Shown here in pieces: positions 11,217 through 17,297 of a stretch of DNA of 20,943 nucleotides. Source of the DNA: a virus; IMG/VR virus record IMGVR_UViG_3300042472_000320, positions 1 through 20,943 of that record, one strand, 5' to 3'. The translations under genes and the position numbers were made by a program. The notes under the pieces were generated by a model. It saw only the letters and a list, made by a program, of their open reading frames with translations, was not told the DNA's origin and did not search any database. Each line of letters opens with the position of its first letter. Position 1 is the stretch's first letter.

Positions 11217-11767
11217 TGAGCGAAGACACAGAGAACAAGTGCTGTGAATGCGAGGAGATCGTGGACACCGAAGGTGACTACGGCTGGAGCACCGTCAAAG
11301 AGGATTACCTCTGCTGGGGTTGCTACGAATCGGATCAGAACCATGCTTCAACTCTCCATGTCATTGACGATGGTGCAGTGCTCAAGTACTACATCGGAGA
11401 TCATGTACGCATGGACGAGTATGGAGATGACATGTTTCGCACCAACATCACGGTCAATCGTGAGTATGTGCACTCCAGTGCATGGCGTGGTTACTTCAAC
11501 ACCACGATTGAAGGCTGGACACAGGTCATGGACGGTTGGACTACGGGAGGCTGGGGTGACCCAATTGCTGAACGCAAGCAGACATTCAATGAATGGGCTG
11601 AGTCACTAATGACAGGTGACTTGGTACCGCCCGTTCCTGTAGCCATCGTGGCTGACCCTACAAGCAATGTGTTCAGCATGGGTATCTCGGTGCTCACACC
11701 TGAGCCAGCCAAACTTAAGGAATGGATCAACGGAGACTTTGAGACACTCTACGGAGCGCTGTCATGA
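11216..11767 (+). CDS. Phage protein with N-terminal Cys4 zinc ribbon, 183 aa
   Basis: C9/C12 (within KCCEC) and C33-W-G-C36 form a two-knuckle zinc ribbon in the first 40 residues. The remaining 140 residues look beta-rich with several Trp (SAWRGYF, GWTQVMDGWTTGGWGD) and end in a helical segment (AKLKEWINGDFETLYGAL). The ribbon suggests contact with nucleic acid or another protein; the rest is unrecognised. ATGGAGG lies ahead of the start. The gene overlaps the previous by TAATG and the next by ATGA. It is the longest gene of the packed operon. Confidence 0.86.
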   Translation: MSEDTENKCCECEEIVDTEGDYGWSTVKEDYLCWGCYESDQNHASTLHVIDDGAVLKYYIGDHVRMDEYGDDMFRTNITVNREYVHSSAWRGYFNTTIEGWTQVMDGWTTGGWGDPIAERKQTFNEWAESLMTGDLVPPVPVAIVADPTSNVFSMGISVLTPEPAKLKEWINGDFETLYGALS

Positions 11768-11976
11768 AGATGTCCGAGTACGACAAGTGGGTCACAACCG
11801 AGCCAGCGTGGCGAACTGGCGAGGATGACTCAACATTCACACTTCAAGTCACAGTGCGCAAGCGCTCCGACTTGGATGAACCAACCAATGCTCCCGATGC
11901 AATTCGTCTCGTTGAGGCGCTGTTGACACTGGGGTCATTCATAGAGATCGTGGAGATCGTGGAGGTAGAGCAATGA
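11764..11976 (+). CDS. Hypothetical phage protein, 70 aa
   Basis: Unrecognised. A small protein with one strand-rich segment (STFTLQVTVRKRSD) and a helix (DAIRLVEALLTLGSF). Its end reads IEIVEIVEVEQ because of a short tandem repeat of GAGATCGTG in the DNA. The start overlaps the previous gene by ATGA; an internal ATG two codons later is also possible. No metal site or membrane segment. Confidence 0.8.
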   Translation: MKMSEYDKWVTTEPAWRTGEDDSTFTLQVTVRKRSDLDEPTNAPDAIRLVEALLTLGSFIEIVEIVEVEQ

Positions 11977-11994
11977 GAAGTAGAGCAATGGAAA
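11965..11994 (+). repeat. 15-bp near-perfect tandem duplication at a gene start
   Basis: GTAGAGCAATGAGAA (11965-11979) is followed at once by GTAGAGCAATGGAAA (11980-11994), 13 of 15 identical. Each copy carries an ATG (11973 and 11988) and they are in frame, so the duplication provides two possible starts for the next gene. Confidence 0.7.
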
Positions 11995-12287
11995 GCGACA
12001 TCACACCATTGATGGATCAATCTGAATACGATCAGATTAAGTTATGGGCAACTGGGTACATCACTGGGCTAGTTGACAGAGATGTATTCCACGATGGATG
12101 GGATGAGTGGTACGCATACAGCAAAAATTGGGACATCAACTTTTACTCAAATGGTGAACCCGATGTAGTCCATGTCGTTGCGTACCCATACCTGAAGCAC
12201 AGGTTGGAAACGGACACATCGCAGTGGTTACACATTGCAAACTTTAATTACAAAGGAAAAGAACTACCAATGGAGGAGACAGAGTGA
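11973..12287 (+). CDS. Hypothetical phage protein, 104 aa
   Basis: Unrecognised. It has an N-terminal helix (SEYDQIKLWATGYITGLVD) and a Trp/Tyr-rich middle (DGWDEWYAYSKNWDINFYS), and ends EETE. The start at 11973 overlaps the previous stop (ATGA); the second ATG at 11988 in a duplicated 15-bp unit is an alternative and would remove five residues. No cysteines or membrane segment. The gene overlaps the next by GTGA. Confidence 0.82.
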   Translation: MRSRAMESDITPLMDQSEYDQIKLWATGYITGLVDRDVFHDGWDEWYAYSKNWDINFYSNGEPDVVHVVAYPYLKHRLETDTSQWLHIANFNYKGKELPMEETE

Positions 12288-12568
12288 AGGATTACACAGC
12301 CATCAACAGCAGAGTCACATGGGCGTTCAATGTGTACCTTGCGGTGCTCGTAACAGCATTTGTGTACTTCTTGTTTAATGAGTCTGCGGAGCGTATGGAT
12401 TCATATGTCTGCAATACGAGACAGCACACCGTGTCATACGGAGAGACCCTATGGGAGATCGCTCAGAGCAACTGCTCGGGCAACATAGAGTCCGCCGTCA
12501 ATGACCTAGTAGAGACCTACGGGTCAACCATCCAAAACGGGCAGGTCATTGACCTTCCCACAAAATAA
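12284..12568 (+). CDS. Membrane-anchored LysM-domain protein, 94 aa
   Basis: Residues about 12-30 (WAFNVYLAVLVTAFVYFLF) form one membrane helix. Residues 48-93 form a LysM domain: it opens with HTVSYGETLWEIAQ and ends with NGQVIDLP. LysM binds N-acetylglucosamine chains in peptidoglycan, so the protein is expected to sit in the membrane with its C-terminus outside in the wall. The plan, a membrane helix plus one LysM, is also that of division inhibitors such as YneA, but similarity of layout is not proof. Two cysteines flank the domain (C42, C62) and could pair outside the cell. Start is GTG, overlapping the previous TGA; GGAGGA lies upstream. It closes the packed operon. Confidence 0.87.
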   Translation: MKDYTAINSRVTWAFNVYLAVLVTAFVYFLFNESAERMDSYVCNTRQHTVSYGETLWEIAQSNCSGNIESAVNDLVETYGSTIQNGQVIDLPTK

Positions 12569-12588
12569 GAACAGAAGTTGTTATTCCC

Positions 12589-12620
12589 GTACCACGGTGA
12601 TAGTTTTATTGCCGTGGTAC
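12589..12620 (+). promoter_or_regulatory. 14-bp hairpin upstream of DUF932
   Basis: GTACCACGGTGATA (12589-12602) pairs with TATTGCCGTGGTAC (12607-12620), including two T.G pairs, over GTTT. No T-run follows on either strand, so it is not an intrinsic terminator. Unlike Types A and B it lies about 30 nt ahead of the Shine-Dalgarno sequence AAGGAGA, which is unpaired. It may protect the DUF932 mRNA or bind a regulator. Confidence 0.6.
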
Positions 12621-12660
12621 AAGAAGTCAAATAAACCAATTAACCAACAAGGAGATAGAC

Positions 12661-13686
12661 ATGTCAAAAGAAACCAGCCAGTGGCTCAACCAGAATGTTC
12701 TGGTGGGCTTTACATCCAAGCGTGGAAACGCATGGCACTACAAAGCAACCGATCAGGGCATTGAGCCAAACCATTACGAGCAGGCGATCCCTGTTGAAGA
12801 TGTGCGCAGGCGCTTGTTCAACTGGCAGGCTGTTGAAGCACCAGTGTTCGTTCAAGTCCCTGACAACGCTGGAGTCAATCGTTACATTGAGCAGACCGAC
12901 CGCAAGGCAATCGTGCGCAACGACACCTACGACACCCTCGGAATGTTCAAGGACTCGTATCAGATCCACCAGTACAACGAGTGGTTGATCGGAACCGTCA
13001 GCAACATCATTGATGACAGCAACCTTCAGATCGGCTCTGCGGGCTTGCTCCGCAACGGTGGTGTGGCTTGGGTCAGCATTGAAATGCCTGAGACAGTTCA
13101 GACCAAGGCGGGCTTTGAGTTCCGCCCTCACCTACTCGGAACTACGAGCCACAACGGCACACTTGCCACCACCTTCAAGCGCACAGTCACTGCGGTGGTC
13201 TGCGACAACACGCTTGCTGGAGCACTTGGTGAGAGTGGATCAGAGTTCAAGACCCGCCACAGCAAGTTCAGCAATGGACGCATCCAAGACATCCGTGATG
13301 CTCTCGGAATCATCCACACCATGGCAGACGAAGTCAGCCTTGAGATTGAGCGCTTGTCATCATTGACAGTCACCCAGTCTGAATGGGACGCCATCGTGGA
13401 GCGCTTGGTGCCAGTAAGTATTGGTGACGATGCTCGCCCACAAGCCGTGAGCCGTGCTCAGAACAAGCAAGAGTTGATCCGTCACCTCTACAAGAATGAC
13501 CCACGCTGTGCCCCATGGGTTGGAACGGGTCTCGGAGTGTTGCAGGCATTCAACACATGGACTCACCACTTCAGTGGCAAGGACGAATCCCGTGTGGAGC
13601 GCAACGCAATGAATGCACTTAACGGCAAGACCGATGAGTTTGACCGTCAGGTGCTTCGCATCATGAATGACGTGGTGCTGGTATGA
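12661..13686 (+). CDS. DUF932 phage/plasmid-like protein, 341 aa
   Basis: The length and pattern match DUF932 (TIGR03299-like), a family widespread in phages and plasmids. Features I recognise: NDTYDTLGMF near 92-101, a central LLGTTSHNGTLATTFKRTVTA block around 154-176 (given by position) followed by V-V-C-D-N-T at about 178-183, and a C-terminal SGKD...AMNALNGKTDEFDRQ. Its activity is not established to my knowledge; it is often found near replication and recombination genes. A strong AAGGAGA site lies 8 nt before the ATG. It overlaps the downstream WhiB gene by ATGA, and a terminator-like hairpin lies immediately after it. Confidence 0.93.
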   Translation: MSKETSQWLNQNVLVGFTSKRGNAWHYKATDQGIEPNHYEQAIPVEDVRRRLFNWQAVEAPVFVQVPDNAGVNRYIEQTDRKAIVRNDTYDTLGMFKDSYQIHQYNEWLIGTVSNIIDDSNLQIGSAGLLRNGGVAWVSIEMPETVQTKAGFEFRPHLLGTTSHNGTLATTFKRTVTAVVCDNTLAGALGESGSEFKTRHSKFSNGRIQDIRDALGIIHTMADEVSLEIERLSSLTVTQSEWDAIVERLVPVSIGDDARPQAVSRAQNKQELIRHLYKNDPRCAPWVGTGLGVLQAFNTWTHHFSGKDESRVERNAMNALNGKTDEFDRQVLRIMNDVVLV

Positions 13687-14075
13687 CCGAAGCGGTGGTG
13701 GGGGAGAAATCCCCCACCTCTGTTTTAGACATGGACATCACACCGCTTCCGTTCCCCGAAGTAAACGCTAAGTGGAGACTACAAGCCAAGTGCAGAGAAG
13801 AAGATTCATCAATGTGGTTCGCCAGTAAGCCAAAGGGCATTAACAACTCATCCGCTAGAGGGAAGACTGTTAACAGCCGTAGGAAGCGTGCACAACGAAT
13901 CTGTGGTTCATGCCCAGTGCAATACGAATGCCTGCGCTATGCCGTTCTGAATGACTTCAGAGATGGTATATGGGCTGGTTATGAAATGGATGACCTCAAG
14001 CCGACAGAGCGTGAGGTATTACGACAGCGTGTTGAACGCAAAGAACGAAAGTTAAGTAAGACTGTCAATAAGTGA
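13683..14075 (+). CDS. WhiB-family transcriptional regulator, 130 aa
   Basis: Four WhiB cysteines are present: C37, C74-x2-C77 and C83, the ligands of a [4Fe-4S] cluster in this family, followed by the turn motif GIWAG (95-99; usually G-x-W-G-G) and a basic C-terminal region (RQRVERKERKLSK) for DNA contact. The 36-residue gap between first and second cysteine is long. WhiB proteins are confined to actinobacteria and their phages. The start at 13683 overlaps the DUF932 stop, but a terminator-like hairpin at 13697-13725 lies inside the first codons. The in-frame ATG at 13731 would give a more usual N-terminus (first cysteine at 21), though it lacks a visible ribosome site. The 3' end overlaps the opposing glycosyltransferase by 24 bp. 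Confidence 0.9.
   Translation: MTEAVVGEKSPTSVLDMDITPLPFPEVNAKWRLQAKCREEDSSMWFASKPKGINNSSARGKTVNSRRKRAQRICGSCPVQYECLRYAVLNDFRDGIWAGYEMDDLKPTEREVLRQRVERKERKLSKTVNK
13697..13725 (+). terminator. Intrinsic-terminator-like hairpin inside the start of the WhiB gene
   Basis: GGTGGGGGA (13697-13705) pairs perfectly with TCCCCCACC (13710-13718) around a GAAA tetraloop, followed by TCTGTTTT. It would end rightward transcription just after DUF932. It overlaps codons 5-14 of the WhiB frame if that gene starts at 13683, so it either attenuates WhiB or shows that WhiB starts at 13731. Confidence 0.7.
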
Positions 14076-15116
14076 ATTGAGGCGGTGTGCTCCGAGGCTG
14101 ATGTCTCGTGAGCGCACTGCTTCTCTTAAAGCCTCTCCCTCGTCTGCTCGCCTGACTGGATCCTTGAGATCCTTCAGATGCTTGAGCCACTGCGATGGTT
14201 TACTCGCAGTACGACCAACACCCCACTCTTTACGCAAACTCTCATACGCCGACAGCGATGAACCAATCCATGGAATCCCCGAAGCGGAGTACTCCAACAA
14301 TTTGATGTCGCTCTTGGCGTGGTTAAACGGCGTGTCACGCAATGGTGCAATCCCGACATCCATGGTCAACAGCGATGGATACAGCAAAGCATCAACCGCA
14401 CCTAGAGTCTTTACTTGATCATCGTGAAGCCCAAGAAGGCTGGCTACCGATGGAGCGTTTAGATGATTACCACTGTGCTGAAAGGTGATGTCACCATTAG
14501 CCAATAGTGGGTTAATAATCCCACGCATAACTTCCAAGTCACTTGAGCGATGGCTCGTGGCACCAACCCAACCAACTACAGGAACAGAACTATCAGTGTG
14601 CACATGCGGTGTAAACCGTTCTATGTCCACGGTGTTCTCCAGTATAAGAATTGGGCAATGCACGAAGGACTTGATGCGGTCAGCAAGATACTTGGTGGAG
14701 ACTGTTACTAGCGTGCTGGACGACATTACCTTCTTGTAGTGATCTCGGTTCTCTTTTGGGTTTGTCTTTGGGTGTGAAGACATGAAAGCATCATTAGACG
14801 GATCAAGCCCCCAGTACCAGTCATCCAAGTCATTCACGATCACTTGACCGATAGCACGAGCCTTGAGGATGTGATCGGCAAGCGTTGCGTGCATGAGTCG
14901 TTGCATGATCACCATGTCCACAGCATGCAGAATGTCATCAGCGTCACGAATACAGAAGCGGTCTGTTTGCCATGTGAGCGTTCCCGTGATGGTGACATGC
15001 TCTAGGCGATCCACATACTGACCTAGGCGTGCCCATCCTGAGCCACCCCAGTGTTCTTTGTTGTCTTGTGCTCGCTTGGCGTCAATGTAGTCACCGCTGG
15101 CAATACCTACTCTCAC
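14052..15116 (-). CDS. GT-B fold glycosyltransferase, family 4-like, 354 aa
   Basis: Transfers a sugar from a nucleotide-sugar donor to an unknown acceptor. The C-terminal half has the Rossmann-type signature VGWVGATSHRSSDLE (181-195) and VGIAPLRDTPFNHAKSDIK followed by LLEYSASGIP (254-282), where E275 and the following A-x-G-x-P match the donor-binding region of GT4-type enzymes. The N-terminal half contains DLDDWYWGLDPSN (96-108), often seen in phage enzymes of this type. The acceptor could be phage DNA, a virion protein or host wall glycan; the sequence does not say. The start is GTG, overlapping the preceding stop (GTGA). It is the last gene of the leftward operon and converges with the WhiB gene. 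Confidence 0.9.
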   Translation of the reverse strand: MRVGIASGDYIDAKRAQDNKEHWGGSGWARLGQYVDRLEHVTITGTLTWQTDRFCIRDADDILHAVDMVIMQRLMHATLADHILKARAIGQVIVNDLDDWYWGLDPSNDAFMSSHPKTNPKENRDHYKKVMSSSTLVTVSTKYLADRIKSFVHCPILILENTVDIERFTPHVHTDSSVPVVGWVGATSHRSSDLEVMRGIINPLLANGDITFQHSGNHLNAPSVASLLGLHDDQVKTLGAVDALLYPSLLTMDVGIAPLRDTPFNHAKSDIKLLEYSASGIPWIGSSLSAYESLRKEWGVGRTASKPSQWLKHLKDLKDPVRRADEGEALREAVRSRDISLGAHRLNSLIDSLT

Positions 15117-15250
15117 TTTTTCTCCACCATTTCAACTGTGAGGCTGGTGTGTTTCTCAGGGTTGGTGCATGTTGGTGGTACCGAAGGCTTTACATATACG
15201 GTGAGTACTTTTCCGCACTGTGGGCATTCGTAGTGGCGCTTCTCGCTCAT
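15113..15250 (-). CDS. Zinc-ribbon microprotein, 45 aa
   Basis: Begins MSEKRHYECPQCGKVLTVYV, with C9-x2-C12 in the classic CPxCG knuckle, then C28 and H34 (C-x5-H) as the likely second pair. A basic, Glu/Lys-rich tail closes it. Such microproteins are common in phages, and their roles are generally unknown. It overlaps both neighbours in the style of an operon: its ATG overlaps the HTH gene's stop (ATGA) and its TGA overlaps the GTG of the glycosyltransferase. Confidence 0.85.
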   Translation of the reverse strand: MSEKRHYECPQCGKVLTVYVKPSVPPTCTNPEKHTSLTVEMVEKK

Positions 15251-15456
15251 TGCTGTGCCACCTTCCATGGACGCCACTCAGCAAGGAACGCCTGAATGTC
15301 ACGCTTGTCCCAAATGGGTGTTGATGCTAGGTGAGCGATTGGTTGTGGGAACTTCTTCTGCTTACGCAGTGCATGGATTCGCTGTTTGGTTACTCCAAGT
15401 ATTACAGCGATCTCGCTAGTGCCTGCTAAGTGTTCGGGTTGTAGTTGATTTGTCAT
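15247..15456 (-). CDS. AlpA/excisionase-like winged-helix DNA-binding protein, 69 aa
   Basis: Residues 12-63 match the MerR/AlpA-like HTH fold: GTSEIAVILGVTKQRIHALR is the helix-turn-helix, FPQPIA the wing and WDKRDIQAFLAEW the last helix. Proteins of this size act as small transcription regulators or as excisionases aiding integrase. No integrase is in the window, so a regulator of the neighbouring leftward genes is as likely. AGGA lies 7 nt before the ATG. It heads the group HTH, zinc ribbon, glycosyltransferase. Confidence 0.88.
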   Translation of the reverse strand: MTNQLQPEHLAGTSEIAVILGVTKQRIHALRKQKKFPQPIAHLASTPIWDKRDIQAFLAEWRPWKVAQQ

Positions 15457-15488
15457 GTTTACATCCTACCGTGTTGTGTACGTTGTTG

Positions 15489-15986
15489 CTACAGGCTCCA
15501 GTGCCGTAGTCCGCCGTTTTCGTAGAGATACTTCGCTACCGACAGGTTGCAGTCCACATTGAATAATCCTTTTATTTCTGTTCCGCATATGTTCCTCGTG
15601 ACTGTCCGCCATGAGGAATTAATCTGAACGAGACCGAGGTCTTGTGAGCCGTTGCGGTTGAGTGTGGTGTTGTGTGCTGAAACTGAGCAACGGGACTCAC
15701 GCCAACTTATATACGAAAACGTAACGACTGGCAGTTTGTACTCACGAAACTTTGCTTCCCACTTAGGGCATCGCTTCGTTGGATCTTTCGGTATTCCTTT
15801 AGGCACTGCCATCTCTTCGGGTGCCAATTCCTTTGCATTTATTACCTCAAGTGATACCGATTGCACTAGAGGGGTTACTTGTATTGCTGTTACTTCGGGC
15901 GTTGGTGATTGTGAAGAGATCCCGAGTACCAATGTCATTATTGAGTACAGGGCTGTCCCCACTACTACTAGCGTGCGATCTAACAA
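15489..15986 (-). CDS. Lysozyme-like transglycosylase with N-terminal membrane anchor, 165 aa
   Basis: Likely cleaves glycan strands of peptidoglycan. From the chosen start, residues 5-24 form a hydrophobic helix (signal anchor or uncleaved signal), residues about 30-70 a linker, and residues about 85-165 an SLT/lysozyme-like domain. SWRESRC carries the probable catalytic Glu (E97), and SQDLGLVQIN (114-123) is the family's second signature. Cysteines C73, C100, C134 and C146 suit disulfides outside the membrane. I place the start at TTG 15986, 6 nt after AAGGAG; a GTG at 16025 would add 13 residues but lies inside a terminator stem and has no such site. Possible roles: lysis, or local wall opening during infection. 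Confidence 0.85.
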   Translation of the reverse strand: MLDRTLVVVGTALYSIMTLVLGISSQSPTPEVTAIQVTPLVQSVSLEVINAKELAPEEMAVPKGIPKDPTKRCPKWEAKFREYKLPVVTFSYISWRESRCSVSAHNTTLNRNGSQDLGLVQINSSWRTVTRNICGTEIKGLFNVDCNLSVAKYLYENGGLRHWSL

Positions 15987-16010
15987 TAGATTCTCCTTGA
16001 TAGGTGGATA

Positions 16011-16054
16011 AAGCAAAACGCCCACAGGATTCTGTAAAGAACTCTATGGGCGTT
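16011..16054 (-). terminator. Leftward intrinsic terminator after the second WhiB gene
   Basis: Read on the minus strand, AACGCCCA (16054-16047) pairs with TGGGCGTT (16024-16017) and the sequence runs on as TTGCTTT. It sits 20 nt after the WhiB stop at 16075 and 25 nt before the lysozyme-like gene's start, so that gene may need its own promoter or read-through. Confidence 0.65.
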
Positions 16055-16074
16055 ACCCTTCTAGTTTACAGGTG

Positions 16075-16491
16075 TTAAGACTGAATCAACCTAAACTTAA
16101 GCATCTCTAAATCAATCTCTTTTGCACCCATTTTAGGAATCTCTTCAATATTTATTTTATTAATCTCTGCTGACTCCGCAGTCTCACATTCAGGGCAACG
16201 ACAACCTTGCCTATAACGCACCCATGTACCATGCTGGCGCATCACGCTGGCTTTAGGATGCTCTACAGTAAGCGCTGTGCGCTCTTGTGGCGTCAGACCG
16301 CCCCACATTCCCCACTTCTCTTCCACTCCATCGTCTAGACATTCTTTCCAGACTGGGCACTGGTGACATACTGCTCTAGAGATTATGTAGTAATTCTCTG
16401 GAACGTCAGTGTCTAGTGGCGGGTACCAAAGATCAATGGCTCGGTCTTTGCAGAGTGCGTCAACACGCCAGTCTTCTGCGAACTGTGGCAA
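16075..16491 (-). CDS. WhiB-family regulator with extra C-terminal Cys motif, 138 aa
   Basis: The WhiB core is complete: C14, C42-x2-C45, C51 and the turn GMWGG (61-65), followed by LTPQER. After it comes HGTWVRYRQGCRCPECETAE (87-106), the G-T-x2-RY-x2-GCRC-x2-C motif found in many actinophage proteins, with C97, C99 and C102; it probably adds a second metal-binding DNA contact. The core should hold a [4Fe-4S] cluster and act with the host housekeeping sigma factor, as known for the family. The start is TTG, directly after the upstream TAA, with GGAAGAG ahead. A terminator follows the stop. Confidence 0.92.
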   Translation of the reverse strand: MPQFAEDWRVDALCKDRAIDLWYPPLDTDVPENYYIISRAVCHQCPVWKECLDDGVEEKWGMWGGLTPQERTALTVEHPKASVMRQHGTWVRYRQGCRCPECETAESAEINKINIEEIPKMGAKEIDLEMLKFRLIQS

Positions 16492-16926
16492 TTAAAACTC
16501 TTCCGTTGGAACTTCATCGTGAATGCGCTTGTCACGAATCGGACGAATAGTGTTTTCAATAGCAGTATAGATTGCTGTACTCATGCGCTCTACCTGCTCA
16601 TTCATCTTCTCAATCTGTCCAAGAAGAGAAACAACCTCACCTGCTAGGCGCTTGTTGTCTACTGCCAACTGAAGGATGTTGTCCCAGTTATCTAGCAAGA
16701 TCTCCGCCATGGACAACTCAGCCTGAGCAGAGAACTCTTCCAATGTAGGTGTTGTTTCTTGCTTTACTATCTGTGGAATCATGCTGAGGGCATAAGACAT
16801 ACGCTTGCGCTCACGCTCTAACTCCTGTTGCATCGTCCAATGGTTTGGCTCACTTGGATTAAAAATGTAACGGGGATCTTTTTTTGACATCCATTCATTG
16901 TAATAGTCGTTGTTGTTGTACATCAC
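16492..16926 (-). CDS. Coiled-coil phage protein, 144 aa
   Basis: Unrecognised. After an Asn/Tyr-rich N-terminus (YNNNDYYNEW) the chain is helical: residues about 33-55 and 65-130 have regular hydrophobic spacing suggesting a coiled coil (LDNWDNILQLAVDN, then VSLLGQIEKMNEQVERM). The tail is acidic. No cysteines or membrane segment. The start is GTG overlapping the previous stop (GTGA), or the ATG immediately after it; both are plausible. Its position beside the DUF6378-like and Cys-cluster genes suggests one transcription unit. Confidence 0.84.
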   Translation of the reverse strand: MMYNNNDYYNEWMSKKDPRYIFNPSEPNHWTMQQELERERKRMSYALSMIPQIVKQETTPTLEEFSAQAELSMAEILLDNWDNILQLAVDNKRLAGEVVSLLGQIEKMNEQVERMSTAIYTAIENTIRPIRDKRIHDEVPTEEF

Positions 16927-17240
16927 TTAAGACCCTCTTCCTGCACTTCGCAATCCCAACCACATGCGCCGTAACCAATAGCGTCAGTCCAGTGGTCACG
17001 CTTCTCAGGAGTCCAAGAGAGGCGGGCGATCTTAAGGAGCATCATCATGACAGCCACATCATGTGGTTTGATCTGTACCTCTTGACGGCGGTCAATGATG
17101 CGCCGAAGGTATGTGCTCCACAGGTCTCCTGTAGTGGCAAAGTCATCAATGGGATCGCCGTAGTCGGCGTCACGAACACCGTTTACTAGGTGATCGGCTT
17201 CCGCCAAGATGTTGGTACGGTTGGTGGGGTTACTAGTCAT
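16923..17240 (-). CDS. DUF6378-like phage protein, 105 aa
   Basis: Matches from memory the DUF6378 pattern: ILAEADHLVNGVRDADYGDP near the N-terminus (10-29), then DLW, then KPHDVAVMMMLLKIARL (62-78) and a DAIGYGACG end (90-98). The fold is thought to be an all-helical one related to the MazG-like group, but the conserved catalytic role is not established. I place the start at the ATG at 17240, 4 nt after GAGGTG, rather than the longer frame opening at 17297, because a near-consensus promoter occupies the intervening DNA. It opens the operon with the coiled-coil and WhiB genes. Confidence 0.87.
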   Translation of the reverse strand: MTSNPTNRTNILAEADHLVNGVRDADYGDPIDDFATTGDLWSTYLRRIIDRRQEVQIKPHDVAVMMMLLKIARLSWTPEKRDHWTDAIGYGACGWDCEVQEEGLK

Positions 17241-17267
17241 GGTGCACCTCGCTGTTATGTTGCGGGA

Positions 17268-17297
17268 ATTATATAGGTGCGTGAGCGGTCTTGTCAA
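17268..17297 (-). promoter_or_regulatory. Housekeeping-sigma promoter for the DUF6378/WhiB operon
   Basis: On the minus strand TTGACA (17297-17292) and TATAAT (17273-17268) are both perfect consensus, separated by 18 bp; the sequence reads TATATAAT, so a 16-bp spacing is also possible. The start of transcription would be about 17260, some 20 nt before the ATG at 17240. The -35 box overlaps the stop codon of the upstream gene. It is the only clear two-box promoter I found. Confidence 0.8.

Noticed and set aside
12589-12620. Another Type A or B leader
   Set aside because: It is a single hairpin with an unrelated sequence, and the ribosome site downstream is not within a GAGG-loop hairpin.
13697-13718. 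Bidirectional terminator for the convergent WhiB and glycosyltransferase genes
   Set aside because: The hairpin has a T-run only on the rightward side, and it lies at the wrong end of the WhiB gene.
15247-15456. Excisionase of an integration module
   Set aside because: No integrase, attachment site or flanking repeat is visible, so only a general HTH call is justified.
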